From assembly GCA_028282465.1 (NCBI GenBank), contig JANQHX010000037.1, positions 1 through 64,000 of the forward strand: a stretch of DNA of 64,000 nt, in the 5' to 3' direction. Every line of letters starts with the position of its first letter. The first letter of the stretch is position 1. The position numbers were made by a program, and so were the translations under genes. The notes under the pieces were generated by a model. It was not told where the DNA came from. It saw only the letters and a program-made list of their open reading frames with translations, and did no database searches. Of the stretch, positions 25,766 to 35,061 are shown piece after piece. The DNA comes from Gynuella sp. GTDB taxonomy: Bacteria; Pseudomonadota; Gammaproteobacteria; Pseudomonadales; Natronospirillaceae.

Positions 25766-26530
25766 TTAAGCCAGCCCAGGAAATACTTCGAAACTGTTTT
25801 CTAACAACATTTTTTTCAAATAATCTTCAGATTCATCTCTAATTGACAATAAAGCATTAAAGACTTCTGGGATGTATATTGGAGAATTTCGTTGGGTGCG
25901 ATGATGTTGCAATGGCATTGCAGGAGCATCTGTTTCAAGTACTAGAGAATTGACATCTAACCGAGAAATAGCATCTTTGGTTTTTTTGGCTCTATCAAAA
26001 GTAATGGTTCCACCCACACCAATTTTAAATCCTAAGTCGACAAATAATTGTGCCTGTTCATAGCTACCAGAAAATCCATGAATAACTCCGGTGACACCTT
26101 TTACTTTTTTAAGGTGGCTAACAACATCACTATGCGCTTTAACTGAATGAACAGTAACAGGTAGATTTAAGTTTTTAGCAATACCTAATTGTTTTTCAAA
26201 TAAATCACACTGAATTTCATAATTATCTTTTAGTCCATCTAAACCTATCTCGCCTAATGCTATCGCCGATTTATAAGAAAGTAGTTCTTCAAGGTAGTTC
26301 AATTGTTGACACTGTTCTTCAGAGGCCCACCAAGGATGTACGCCCAAAGCAATAGAGATGCCTTTTGACTCGTAGGCCAATTGCCAACTGATGAGGTCTT
26401 CCCAAACAACCGAACAGACCGAAGGAACCAAGAATTTTTTAACGCCAACAGAATGAGCTTTCGACAACTCGTCGTCCAGATCCATCTTGAACTGATCAAA
26501 ATTTAAGTGGCAATGAGTATCAATAAACAT
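25766..26530 (-). CDS. TatD family metal-dependent deoxyribonuclease (YjjV-like)
   Basis: A 254-residue TIM-barrel hydrolase of the TatD family. The metal ligands are present: FIDTHCHLNF gives the HxH pair, LGEIGLDG gives the bridging Glu, VTVHSVKAH and GVIHGFSGS give the histidines, and LETDAPAMP gives the catalytic Asp. The sequence is closer to YjjV than to TatD itself by its short length and its GVHPWW motif. Members act as 3'-5' exonucleases or in DNA repair and turnover. It follows the yibQ-like gene after 18 nt on the same strand, so it is probably the last gene of that operon. Confidence 0.92.
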   Translation of the reverse strand: MFIDTHCHLNFDQFKMDLDDELSKAHSVGVKKFLVPSVCSVVWEDLISWQLAYESKGISIALGVHPWWASEEQCQQLNYLEELLSYKSAIALGEIGLDGLKDNYEIQCDLFEKQLGIAKNLNLPVTVHSVKAHSDVVSHLKKVKGVTGVIHGFSGSYEQAQLFVDLGFKIGVGGTITFDRAKKTKDAISRLDVNSLVLETDAPAMPLQHHRTQRNSPIYIPEVFNALLSIRDESEDYLKKMLLENSFEVFPGLA

Positions 26531-26548
26531 GTTTTTCTAGATACAAAG

Positions 26549-27379
26549 CTATTCCAAACCAGTGGCCAATCCAGCTTCTAATTTTTTCTGATTCTGCCAT
26601 TGATGAAAACTTAGACCGTTATGAGTTTTTACGATCTGAGATACAAATACAAAATCTATTGCTTCATATGATTTTGCTAGGGATAATCGCATTTCTAGAA
26701 AATCTAAACTCTCATGATAAGGATGAACAATTAGCACTGCCATACCATTGGCTTCAGCAATTCTAAGAGCCCGCTGAAATTGACGATCTAGATCTACAGG
26801 ATTTAGGCTATTGTCTAAAAACACGTTGCGCTTAACAAAGGGCAAGCCTGCATCTTTTGCCGCTTCCCAGGCAACACTGCCATTCACTGTAAGGCTATCA
26901 ACAAAAAATAATCCCTGCTCTAATAAATCTGCCATCAGCCAATCCATTGAAGTTCGATCTCTTGTCAATACACTTCCAAGATGGTTATTCAGTCCCACAA
27001 TACCAGGTACCGCTGCGATTGCTTTTAATAACGTTTCTCTTCTGTTTTCCTGGGTCATAGCCTGGGTCAAACCCAGTTCACCTAAAGGAAAACCGGATTT
27101 ATTTTCCATAGGCAGATGAAGCATGAGTTCTTGATCTTTATTGCCGGCATACTTCGCGAGTACCCTGGTGTAGATACGGTTTGGAAGAAAGGAAAGCGTT
27201 ACAGGAACACCTAGGTTAATTGCCCTGCGACCAAGATGCATATCGTGGCCGAGATCGTCAATCACAATGGCTATTTGTGCATTAGTTTTTTTTGCTGGAG
27301 ATTCTGCGTAGATGGGATTATTTACTAAGCCACAAAAAAAAAGCAGGATCAAAGATCCTGCCTTTAGCTTATTAAACAT
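26549..27379 (-). CDS. yibQ: Divergent polysaccharide deacetylase (YibQ-like)
   Basis: A 276-residue exported protein of the divergent polysaccharide deacetylase family (DUF610). Residues 1-25 form a signal peptide (LILLFFCGLVNNPIYA). The catalytic domain begins IAIVIDDLGHDMHLGRRA, continues with LSFLPNRIYTRVLA and LMLHLPMENK, and has VGLNNHLGSV and LIVHPYHESL as later motifs. YibQ sits beside envC in E. coli, and the same arrangement is kept here. The start overlaps the stop of the S41 peptidase gene (TAATG), so translation is coupled. Substrate is unknown; peptidoglycan or envelope sugar is plausible. Confidence 0.92.
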   Translation of the reverse strand: MFNKLKAGSLILLFFCGLVNNPIYAESPAKKTNAQIAIVIDDLGHDMHLGRRAINLGVPVTLSFLPNRIYTRVLAKYAGNKDQELMLHLPMENKSGFPLGELGLTQAMTQENRRETLLKAIAAVPGIVGLNNHLGSVLTRDRTSMDWLMADLLEQGLFFVDSLTVNGSVAWEAAKDAGLPFVKRNVFLDNSLNPVDLDRQFQRALRIAEANGMAVLIVHPYHESLDFLEMRLSLAKSYEAIDFVFVSQIVKTHNGLSFHQWQNQKKLEAGLATGLE

Positions 27380-28707
27380 TACTTAAGAAGACCTTTTGCG
27401 ATTGCCATTCCTTTAAGCACGTTAAGAGCTTCATACAGTTGGTAGTCTGTGGTTGCTAAATCTTCTTTGGTCACCGCGTCGGCCGGAATTTCAGAAGAAT
27501 CCTCAGCTGACGTTTCACCTTCTTCACCATTAGGGTTTTCTAAGTGTCCAGACAAATCCGCTTCTGAATAAAATCGTCCTGAATCCTCACGGGTCAAAGT
27601 CGCCCTTTGAACTTCGATATCTGGAACAATGCCTTGCGCTTGAATTGAACGACCATTAGGAGTGAAGTAACGAGCCGTCGTTAACTTAATTGCACTGTCT
27701 TTGCTCAGCTGGATTATATTTTGTACCGAACCTTTACCAAAGCTCTGAGTACCCATTATTAATGCGCGCTTATGATCCTGTAGAGCGCCTGCAACAATTT
27801 CAGACGCTGAAGCCGAACCACCATTAATTAGTACAACCAACGGCACATTGTCGCTTGGATTACTCGGACTGGCTTTGTAGCTCATTTTTGAACTTGGTAT
27901 ACGGCTTTCTGTGTACACAATCAAACCATCCTCTATTAGTGCATCTACCACCTCAACTGAAGCATGCAGTACACCCCCAGGATTGTTTCGCATGTCTAAA
28001 ACCAGACCGGAAAGCTCACCGCCACTTTCTTTTTTAAGCTCTTTCATGGCGTCAACAAAGTCTTCGCCAGTGCGCTCTTGGAATTGAGAAATTCGAATGT
28101 AGCCGTAACCATCTTCTAATATCCTCTTACGAATACTGGTCACTTTAATTACGTCTCTGGTGATGGTAATTTCCAATGGTTTGCCTGCACCCTCTCTAAC
28201 CACTGTTAGCAGAATATCTGATCCTGGCTCCCCTCTCATAAGGTCTACCGCTTGGAATAGAGTTAGGCCCTTGACTGGTTTTGAATCTAGTTGAATCACT
28301 AAATCCCCAGCCATAATTCCAGCTCGGTAAGCCGGAGTATCGTCTATCGGAGCAACCACCCGGACATAACCAGTTTCATCCATGGCCACTTCAATGCCTA
28401 AACCACCAAATTTACCTGAGGTATCTTCTTTCAGATCTGTGAAGGCTTCTGTACCCAGATAAGTGGAATGTGGATCCAGGCCATTTAACATACCTTTAAT
28501 GGCGTTATTCAGAAGTTCTTTATCATCAACTTCTTCAACATAAGCTCTTTTAATGTGATCAATCACTTGAGAGATATTTCGAATATCTTCAATGGGTAAT
28601 TGGGTTTCAGGGCCTCTTCCGGCATGTACCGATGTTCCTATTCCAATTACTAAACCTAATAGCCCTGCAGCTACAAATCCTAACCATTTACCTTTGAATA
28701 CCATCAT
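27379..28707 (-). CDS. S41 family C-terminal processing peptidase
   Basis: A 442-residue periplasmic serine protease of the CtpA/Prc type. An N-terminal signal or anchor (WLGFVAAGLLGLVIGIGTSV) is followed by the N-terminal helical part, a PDZ domain at about 95-180 (GGLGIEVAMDETGYVRVV, IMAGDLVIQLDSKPV) and the S41 catalytic domain. LINGGSASASEIVAGAL holds the nucleophile Ser and GTQSFGKGSVQNII holds the general-base Lys. The C-terminal 70 residues are acidic. It lies between envC and yibQ, the typical place for this peptidase in gammaproteobacteria, and probably trims envelope or cell-division proteins. Confidence 0.94.
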   Translation of the reverse strand: MMVFKGKWLGFVAAGLLGLVIGIGTSVHAGRGPETQLPIEDIRNISQVIDHIKRAYVEEVDDKELLNNAIKGMLNGLDPHSTYLGTEAFTDLKEDTSGKFGGLGIEVAMDETGYVRVVAPIDDTPAYRAGIMAGDLVIQLDSKPVKGLTLFQAVDLMRGEPGSDILLTVVREGAGKPLEITITRDVIKVTSIRKRILEDGYGYIRISQFQERTGEDFVDAMKELKKESGGELSGLVLDMRNNPGGVLHASVEVVDALIEDGLIVYTESRIPSSKMSYKASPSNPSDNVPLVVLINGGSASASEIVAGALQDHKRALIMGTQSFGKGSVQNIIQLSKDSAIKLTTARYFTPNGRSIQAQGIVPDIEVQRATLTREDSGRFYSEADLSGHLENPNGEEGETSAEDSSEIPADAVTKEDLATTDYQLYEALNVLKGMAIAKGLLK

Positions 28708-28812
28708 GCATCTGCCCTTTTTCCAGTTTGACGCCCTTCGAAAGATCTTTAAGCGCCAGAGTTAGCACCCAAATATAAGCCTTTCTATCAGTGATCAGTT
28801 AGTTTTACAAAA

Positions 28813-29952
28813 TTATTTCCGTGCCAGCCAACTTAGTGGGTTTTGCGGTTCGCCTTTGCGTCTTACCTCAAAATATAACCCAGCTTCATCGCCCCCGCTG
28901 TCTCCGCTTGTGGCAATTAACTCACCGGCGCTGACCCAATCTCCTAGCTCTACCATCAACGCTTGGTTACGTCCGTATAGACTCAAGTAACCATCACCGT
29001 GGTCCAAAATAACCAACATTCCAAAACGTTTTAACCAATCTGCAAACACCACCCTACCGTGGTGCACAGCTTTTACGTCGGTTCCAATAGAGGCATCCAT
29101 CAACACCCCCTGCCACCGTAAATCACCTTTGCCAACTTTTTGCCCAAAACGTTTACTGATTCTTGCAGATACCGGCCAGCCCAACTTCCCTTTCAGTTTA
29201 GCGAAGGGAATATCCAGTTCCGTCTGCACTAATTGCTCCAATGTTGAAGTCATACGATCTAAAAGTGCTTCCAGCTCGACTTGACTAACACGCAAGCTTT
29301 CCATTCTCTTTGAACCAGAAGCTAACTCTTTGTTCAATTTATTTATCAAGGAAGTACGTTGGTTGTTCTGATCTCTGAGCTCATTATTACGCAGAACTAA
29401 TGTTTGCCGCTGCTCTTGAGTCTGCTGCTCCCTAACGTCAAGTTCGAGCTGATTGGCCTGAAGCTGGTCAACTTTTGCCAAGTAATCTTGAACCAACTCA
29501 TCTTGCTGCTCTGCGATGATCTTACTGTAGTTCAACATCCGATTGAGCTGGCTTGGATTCTCCTGACTCAGAAGCATCTTGATAAAGGGTTGTTGTCCCT
29601 GTTTGTAGCTCGCAACCAGAATGGTCGCTATTTGATCCCTCTGCTTTTCGATTTGTTTCCGGAGCTGATATTGTTGATCGTTCAGCTCCGCAATCCGCTT
29701 TTTTAACTCGTCAAGCGACTCCTTCAACTGCAATATCTTAAGCATGTTGTCACTGATGGATTTTTCGGTGCCTTGCAGTTTGGATTCTAATTCTGACTTT
29801 TCTTGGCTCGCTTGATTTAACCACTTTTGCAGTTTTTCCATTTCTTGTTTCAACTGCTGAAGCTGTTGTTCAGTGGCAACTTCATCAGCGTTGACAGTTG
29901 TAGGCCCTAGCAAGATAAGAGCAAGAACGATTAAAACAGATCTGAAAAGCAC
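28813..29952 (-). CDS. envC: EnvC, activator of cell-wall amidases at division
   Basis: A 379-residue periplasmic protein that activates the amidases AmiA/B to split daughter cells. A signal peptide (LIVLALILLGPTTVNA) is followed by about 230 residues of long coiled coil (heavily Gln, Leu, Glu), then a C-terminal LytM domain: AVHHGRVVFADWL, ILDHGDGYLSLYG and GLYFEVRRKGEP. In EnvC the LytM site is degenerate and works as an activator, not an enzyme; here too the zinc-binding HxH pair is replaced (YFEVR). It lies between gpmI and the S41 peptidase, the usual order. Confidence 0.95.
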   Translation of the reverse strand: MLFRSVLIVLALILLGPTTVNADEVATEQQLQQLKQEMEKLQKWLNQASQEKSELESKLQGTEKSISDNMLKILQLKESLDELKKRIAELNDQQYQLRKQIEKQRDQIATILVASYKQGQQPFIKMLLSQENPSQLNRMLNYSKIIAEQQDELVQDYLAKVDQLQANQLELDVREQQTQEQRQTLVLRNNELRDQNNQRTSLINKLNKELASGSKRMESLRVSQVELEALLDRMTSTLEQLVQTELDIPFAKLKGKLGWPVSARISKRFGQKVGKGDLRWQGVLMDASIGTDVKAVHHGRVVFADWLKRFGMLVILDHGDGYLSLYGRNQALMVELGDWVSAGELIATSGDSGGDEAGLYFEVRRKGEPQNPLSWLARK

Positions 29953-29978
29953 GACTGTTAATTACCTATATAGAAATA

Positions 29979-30006
29979 AAAAGCCGGATCATTTGACCCG
30001 GCTTTT
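29979..30006 (-). terminator. Terminator between gpmI and envC
   Basis: AAAAGCCGG/CCGGCTTTT with a 10-nt loop lies 42-69 bases past the gpmI stop and 27 bases before envC. It would end or attenuate the gpmI transcript. Confidence 0.7.
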
Positions 30007-30047
30007 AAGTATATCGCTATTTTTCTTTACTGGTAGAGATTGAGTTC

Positions 30048-31589
30048 CTAACCCAGCAGCGATACCCCTTCCATTTCTTCAGGTTTTTCTGTTTCCATCA
30101 ATTCCAATAGAGTTGGTGCTAGGTCGCATAGTCGACCATCTTTTAACTTTACTGACTTATCACCTTGCACCAATACTAGAGGTACTGGGCAAGTAGTATG
30201 ACTGGTAACCACTTCACCCGTCTTCGCATCACGCATGATTTCAACGTTACCATGGTCTGCCGAAATTAAGCAGGCACCGCCCTTAGCCAGAATAGCGTCG
30301 GTAACTGCTTTCAACGACTCATCTAGGGTTTCAACAGCTTTCACAGCTGCATCAAAAACACCTGTGTGCCCAACCATGTCACCGTTGGCATAGTTACACA
30401 CAATAAGGTCAAACTCGTCTGAGTTAATTGCACCAACCAGCTTCTCTGTCACTTCTGGTGCACTCATTTCCGGTTGCATATCGTAAGTGGCTACATTTGG
30501 TGACGGCACCAAAATCCGAGATTCGCCTTCGTATTCTTTTTCTTCACCGCCACTGAAGAAGAAAGTTACGTGTGCATATTTTTCGGTTTCTGCGATTCTC
30601 AGCTGTTTTTTACCCAACTTAGATACGTATTCACCCAGCGTGTTGCTTAATTGCTCTGGTGGATAGGCAACGTCTGCTTCAATGTTTTCGGCGTACTGAG
30701 TCAATGTAACAAAAGCGGATAGCTTTGGACGCACCTCTCTGTTCAGTTCGCCATCAAGGCTGTCGTCAGTAAAGGCTCTGGTTAATTCTCTTGCGCGATC
30801 AGGGCGGAAGTTCATAAAAATGATGGAATCGCCATCTTCGACCTTAACAGCGTCTGCACTGTTTGGACGGATAGAAGTTGCTGGGACGAATTCGTCGTTT
30901 TTGTCCTGCTCATAAGCGGCATGCAATCCATCAACTGCAGTAGCAGCGACAACATCGGCATCACCTTTCACCAGAAGATCATAAGCTTGCTGAACGCGAT
31001 CCCAACGATTGTCTCTATCCATGGCGTAATAACGACCAATTACCGATGCAATGTAACCAGACTTGGTTTCAGCCAGCTTTTCATCGAGCTTGCGTAGTGG
31101 AGTTTCTGCAGATCTTGGGGGAGTGTCGCGACCATCTAAGAATGCGTGTACATATACTTTTTTAGCGCCTCTTTTGGAAGCTAACTCAACTGCTGCCGCG
31201 ATATGGTCGTCATGGCTATGTACACCACCAGGAGAAACCAATCCCATAATATGCACCGCGCCTTCATTGGCGATGGCTTTATCGACAGCACCGGTTAACG
31301 CTGGGTTTTCGAAGAAGGTTCCTTCTTCAATTGCCTTAGTAATTTTTGTGAGGTTCTGATAGACGATTCTACCTGCGCCAAGATTCATGTGACCCACTTC
31401 TGAGTTGCCCATCTGACCGTCCGGCAACCCAACAGCCATACCAGAGGTTTCAACTAAGCTGGTGGGATATTCATTCCACAACTTGTCCCAGGTAGGTGTC
31501 TTTGCCGCCGCAATGGCGTTATCTTCGGTAATTTCACGGTAACCAAAGCCGTCCAAAATAATTAGCGCAACAGGTCGTGGAGCTGACAT
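30048..31589 (-). CDS. gpmI: 2,3-bisphosphoglycerate-independent phosphoglycerate mutase
   Basis: A manganese-dependent glycolytic enzyme that interconverts 3- and 2-phosphoglycerate. The protein is 513 residues, as usual. [12 protein letters not shown] has the first metal Asp, [15 protein letters not shown] contains the phosphoserine nucleophile (Ser in NSEVGH), [12 protein letters not shown] and [15 protein letters not shown] bind substrate, and SADHGNVE near the end has Asp and His ligands. It is divergent from yibN-grxC-secB, repeating the E. coli gpmI-envC-yibQ and yibN-grxC-secB arrangement. Confidence 0.97.
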   Translation of the reverse strand: MSAPRPVALIILDGFGYREITEDNAIAAAKTPTWDKLWNEYPTSLVETSGMAVGLPDGQMGNSEVGHMNLGAGRIVYQNLTKITKAIEEGTFFENPALTGAVDKAIANEGAVHIMGLVSPGGVHSHDDHIAAAVELASKRGAKKVYVHAFLDGRDTPPRSAETPLRKLDEKLAETKSGYIASVIGRYYAMDRDNRWDRVQQAYDLLVKGDADVVAATAVDGLHAAYEQDKNDEFVPATSIRPNSADAVKVEDGDSIIFMNFRPDRARELTRAFTDDSLDGELNREVRPKLSAFVTLTQYAENIEADVAYPPEQLSNTLGEYVSKLGKKQLRIAETEKYAHVTFFFSGGEEKEYEGESRILVPSPNVATYDMQPEMSAPEVTEKLVGAINSDEFDLIVCNYANGDMVGHTGVFDAAVKAVETLDESLKAVTDAILAKGGACLISADHGNVEIMRDAKTGEVVTSHTTCPVPLVLVQGDKSVKLKDGRLCDLAPTLLELMETEKPEEMEGVSLLG

Positions 31590-31993
31590 AGTAGAGTCCT
31601 GTAAGTTAGTTACAGTGGATCAGGGATACCCTGACTCACTAGGATAAGTGATTAAAAATGGTCGAAAAACCTGAATATCCAAGGGTTATTTACGAATAAC
31701 TACGTAAACGATTTGAACATTAGTGAATTAGTTGGTCGGATTTTAACACATAAATATGACAGCTTAAGCCTAAAAAGTGCATCTGCCCTACTGAAATCAA
31801 GTAACAATGTAATTTTCTTACAAGATTTTTAAGACGGTTGTAAGTCTAAAATTAGCCCGCACCTAGACCTAAGTTTTGACGGATTTTCACCTATTAACAT
31901 TTTTTGCTATTTATCAAGCAGTTACGACGAATCTAATGTTTCGTTAATGTTGAATGTGTATACTTCCGCGCTAGTTTTACGAGTGAGTAAGTT
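31590..31993. promoter_or_regulatory. Divergent promoter region, gpmI and yibN
   Basis: A 404-bp A/T-rich gap between divergent genes. A short perfect inverted repeat TCAGGG-ATA-CCCTGA (31620-31634) lies in the gpmI leader. On the plus strand TATACT at 31959-31964, with TG one base upstream, could be an extended -10 for yibN. No open frame is convincing. Confidence 0.45.
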
Positions 31994-32410
31994 ATGGAAC
32001 AGCTAATTGAGTTTTTGGGAAACCACCCAATACTTTGTTCAACATGGTTTGGGCTCATGGCCGCCATTATTTGGAGTGAAGGAGCTCGCGGTGGCGCTCA
32101 GGTGTCTCCCGCTCAAGCCACAGCAATGATAAACAGAGAAGACGCCGTGGTGGTAGATATCCGTAAAAAAGAAGAATTCAGAACAGGGCATCTACCGGAA
32201 GCGATCAACATTCCTGCCGCCAACATTGAAAGCCGAATAGGTGAATTGGAACCCTACAAGTCCAAGCCGGTCATATTGGTTTGCAAAGCCGGCACCAGTG
32301 CCGGGGCCGCTGGAGCCTCTTTAAGAAAAGCAGGTTTCGAGAATGTGAGCCGTTTAAAGGGCGGTATCATGGAGTGGCAAAGCAATAAAATGCCTCTGGT
32401 AAAATCTTAG
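31994..32410 (+). CDS. yibN: Rhodanese-like protein (YibN)
   Basis: A 138-residue protein with an N-terminal membrane helix (about 10-27) and one rhodanese domain. VVVDIRKKEEFRTGHLPEA is the N-terminal rhodanese motif, and VILVCKAGTSAGAAG holds the catalytic Cys in a six-residue loop. E. coli YibN is its counterpart and lies in the same place, next to grxC and secB. Sulfurtransferase activity is likely; the physiological acceptor is not known. The next gene starts about 30 nt downstream. Confidence 0.93.
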   Translation: MEQLIEFLGNHPILCSTWFGLMAAIIWSEGARGGAQVSPAQATAMINREDAVVVDIRKKEEFRTGHLPEAINIPAANIESRIGELEPYKSKPVILVCKAGTSAGAAGASLRKAGFENVSRLKGGIMEWQSNKMPLVKS

Positions 32411-32442
32411 AATTGCGAATCAACGAATAGGTGAGTGGTAAA

Positions 32443-32700
32443 ATGGCAGAGATTAAAATCTACACAACGAGATTCTGTCCGTTTTGTATTCGAGCGAAAC
32501 ACCTGCTGGAAAGTAAAGGTTCTTCTTATGACGAAATCGCCATTGATGGCAATTCTGAATTAAGAAGACAAATGATGTCCGAAAGCGGTCGTCACACGGT
32601 ACCTCAAATTTGGATTAATAATAAACATGTCGGCGGCTGCGATGAGCTTTATGCTTTAGAGCGGTCTGGTCAGTTAGATGGCCTGCTGGCTGAAGGTTAA
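32443..32700 (+). CDS. grxC: Glutaredoxin 3
   Basis: A small thiol-disulfide oxidoreductase, about 85 residues from the ATG at 32443, which lies behind AGGTGAG; a GTG at 32431 is in frame but unnecessary. The active site is TRFCPFCIRAK, with Phe where E. coli Grx3 has Tyr in CPYC. TVPQIWINNKHVGGCDEL holds the cis-Pro and the glutathione-binding GG motif. It reduces proteins using glutathione and can feed ribonucleotide reductase. It lies between yibN and secB. Confidence 0.95.
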   Translation: MAEIKIYTTRFCPFCIRAKHLLESKGSSYDEIAIDGNSELRRQMMSESGRHTVPQIWINNKHVGGCDELYALERSGQLDGLLAEG

Positions 32701-32715
32701 CAATAGGATAAGAAA

Positions 32716-33189
32716 ATGACAGAACAAGCAGCACAGCCACAATTCGGCATTCAGCGCATCTATGTGAAAGACAGCTCTTTTGAAGCTCCGGGAGCCCCTG
32801 AAATATTTCGCAAAGAATGGAAGCCTGAAATTAACCTAAACATGAACACCAATGCCAAGAAACTGGAAGAAGGTGTTTATGAGGTTACCTTAATGCTGAC
32901 AGTAACCGCAAAGATTGGTGAAGACACTGGGTTTATTGCTGAAGTTCAACAGGCTGGAATTTTTCAAGTTTCTAACTTCCCAGAACAACAGACTCAGCAC
33001 ATGCTTGGTGCGTACGCTCCAAATATTTTATTCCCTTATGCACGCACAGTGATTGATCAATTAGTAAGCCAAGGAAGCTTCCCGCCGGTATTATTGGCAC
33101 CGGTTAATTTCGATGCATTGTTCCAACAGGCCCAAGCCCAAAAGAACGCTGAAGCAGAAAATGCCAAGGGCGGCGAGACCATTCAATAA
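32716..33189 (+). CDS. secB: Protein-export chaperone SecB
   Basis: A 157-residue tetrameric chaperone that keeps preproteins unfolded and hands them to SecA. The whole family length is present: [20 protein letters not shown] near the N-terminus, [20 protein letters not shown], and the highly conserved [38 protein letters not shown]. The C-terminal 20 residues are variable and polar. It is the last gene of yibN-grxC-secB; gpsA, which follows in E. coli, is absent. A strong terminator follows. Confidence 0.97.
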   Translation: MTEQAAQPQFGIQRIYVKDSSFEAPGAPEIFRKEWKPEINLNMNTNAKKLEEGVYEVTLMLTVTAKIGEDTGFIAEVQQAGIFQVSNFPEQQTQHMLGAYAPNILFPYARTVIDQLVSQGSFPPVLLAPVNFDALFQQAQAQKNAEAENAKGGETIQ

Positions 33190-33204
33190 GAAAAGCTTTG
33201 AAAT

Positions 33205-33243
33205 AAAAAAACCGAATTCAATAATTTGAATTCGGTTTTTTTA
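33205..33243. terminator. Bidirectional terminator between secB and thiI
   Basis: A/T-flanked stem ACCGAATTCA (33211-33220)/TGAATTCGGT (33227-33236), extended by A and T runs on both sides. It serves secB and the convergent thiI. Confidence 0.88.
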
Positions 33244-33278
33244 TGGGCTGCACAAACTACAGACGACAAGAAAATCGA

Positions 33279-34730
33279 TTAAGCACTTGGTTTATAAACG
33301 CCAACATTATTAAAACCCTCATCTTTCAAATACATGCTGTGCAATTTACTCATCACACCTTTTTCGCAATAAAGAAGATATTCTTTTGAGGAATCTAACT
33401 CTGGGAATTTAGCCTTCAAACTGAAGAAAGGAATTTCAATGACCTCAGTTTCAGTATGACCAAAGGGTTTTACCTCTATCTCATCTGGATGGCGAACATC
33501 AATCACTATTTTGCCTTCTGAATTGGAGGTCTCCTGTATAACTGGCAGCTCAGCTTCTTCGTCAAGCTCAGTTATGCAACGCACCTGTGTTCGCTCTAGA
33601 GCACTATTCAACACCGACATATCGAAGTTTTCTTCTTCAGCTAGCACCTTCTCAATCTTCGCTCTAGTAGTGGGCTTTCGAGAAATCACACCACAGTATT
33701 CAGGCATTGCTTCGGCGAAAGATGCGGTCCCAATTTTGCGAGCAGTGTCGATGATGTCTAATTTATCAGTCACTATCAGCGGACGAAGCACTAACTTATT
33801 TGTGACATCATCTATTACTTTTAAATTAGTCATGGTTTGACTAGAAACCTGCGCAATCGCTTCACCGGTTACCAATGTATCCAACTCCATTCTATCGGCA
33901 ACTTTTTCAGCGGCTCTAAACATCATTCTTTTCAGAATGACGCCCATGTGGGAGTTGTCGACTTTCCCAAGAATTTCTTCAACCACGCCTTCAAATGGCA
34001 CGGATATAAATTTTACTTTATGAGAAGACCCAAATCGGCTCCATAAATATTTTGAAACCTGCTTCACCCCAATTTCATGGGCTCGACCACCCAGATTAAA
34101 AAACAAGAAATGAGTTCTAACGCCTCGCTTAAGCATCGAATAGGCTGCCACAGTTGAGTCAAAACCACCGCTCACCAATGTAATGGTGGTTTCCTGTGAC
34201 CCTAGCGGATAGCCTCCTAACCCTGGATGCTTTGACTCAACCACATAGAGTAAATCGTCTTTTACTTCCATACGGACTTCAATGTCTGGATTTTTAAGCT
34301 GAACCCGACCACCACAGTGCTTCCTGAGTCCGCCACCCACGTATTTTTCCAAATCGATGGAGCGGAAATCGTGATTACCCGTCCTTTTGACCCTAACGCA
34401 AAAGGATTTATCTTTAATTAAGTCGCCGTATGCATGTTTCGCTTTGGCTAAGACGTCGTCAAAATCCCCTAGTGGATATTGACGTACTTCCAAAAAGCTA
34501 GAAATGCCCGGAATACCCCCCAAGGCTGATACTAATTGGTCATTTTCCTGTGCTGAAAGATCTGGACTTGAATTTACGTGTAGGGAATCCCAACTTCCTG
34601 AAACTTTTACGTTCTGGTCAATACGCTGGAGAACATTTTTGATATTCTGTTTTAGCTGTCGAATCTGAAGCTTGCGCACTGGCCGGCTTTTGATAGTGAT
34701 TTCTGGAAAAAGCTTGATAATGAATTTCAT
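33279..34730 (-). CDS. thiI: tRNA 4-thiouridylase / thiazole sulfurtransferase ThiI
   Basis: Makes 4-thiouridine at position 8 of tRNA and donates sulfur to the thiazole of thiamine. From ATG 34730 it is 483 residues: THUMP/ferredoxin-like N-terminus (MKFIIKLFPEITIKS), PP-loop ATPase (LVSGGFDSTVAAYS), a central Cys in MPEYCGVISRKP, and a C-terminal rhodanese domain with catalytic Cys in LLYCEKGVMSKLH. An upstream TTG at 34778 is unlikely because a -10-like TATACT lies between it and the ATG. The full domain set predicts both tRNA and thiamine roles. Confidence 0.96.
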   Translation of the reverse strand: MKFIIKLFPEITIKSRPVRKLQIRQLKQNIKNVLQRIDQNVKVSGSWDSLHVNSSPDLSAQENDQLVSALGGIPGISSFLEVRQYPLGDFDDVLAKAKHAYGDLIKDKSFCVRVKRTGNHDFRSIDLEKYVGGGLRKHCGGRVQLKNPDIEVRMEVKDDLLYVVESKHPGLGGYPLGSQETTITLVSGGFDSTVAAYSMLKRGVRTHFLFFNLGGRAHEIGVKQVSKYLWSRFGSSHKVKFISVPFEGVVEEILGKVDNSHMGVILKRMMFRAAEKVADRMELDTLVTGEAIAQVSSQTMTNLKVIDDVTNKLVLRPLIVTDKLDIIDTARKIGTASFAEAMPEYCGVISRKPTTRAKIEKVLAEEENFDMSVLNSALERTQVRCITELDEEAELPVIQETSNSEGKIVIDVRHPDEIEVKPFGHTETEVIEIPFFSLKAKFPELDSSKEYLLYCEKGVMSKLHSMYLKDEGFNNVGVYKPSA

Positions 34731-34934
34731 GCTGGAGCTGGGCTGTAAAAAAGGGGCGCAAGTATACCCTTTAACCAAGCAGTTTTCAGTGCTTCCGGAT
34801 TAAGGGAATGATGATCCAGAAAGACTTAACTCGTGACGCCTCATTTTGGCACCCATCATTTCTTGTTGCACCACAATAAATCACACACTACTTTTAAGAT
34901 CACTGGAAATCCCTGATTTTCAATGTTTTTTCGG

Positions 34935-34950
34935 TGGCATAGGGATTGCA
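34935..34950 (+). promoter_or_regulatory. Sigma-54 promoter of glnA
   Basis: TGGCATAGGGATTGCA matches the sigma-54 -24/-12 consensus TGGCAC-N5-TTGCA with exact GG-N10-GC spacing. It lies 112 bp before glnA, with transcription expected to begin near 34961. Confidence 0.82.
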
Positions 34951-34956
34951 AAGTTG

Positions 34957-34973
34957 TGCACACATACAGTGCA
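34957..34973. promoter_or_regulatory. NtrC-type palindrome at the glnA transcription start region
   Basis: TGCAC-ACATACA-GTGCA has the exact layout of an NtrC site (TGCAC-N7-GTGCA). Unusually it lies just downstream of the -12 element, over the predicted start of transcription, not 100 bp upstream. A functional role is inference. Confidence 0.6.
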
Positions 34974-35061
34974 ACCAGCGAACAGATCTGGCTACACAAA
35001 CAACAATTAAGTTACAAAGTACTTTAAGGCTCCTAGAGCCCCCCAACTGCGGAGATAAAAA

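Noticed and set aside
31063-31359. Plus-strand open frame within gpmI
   Set aside because: Shadow of a conserved gpmI; serine- and alanine-rich translation with no recognisable features.
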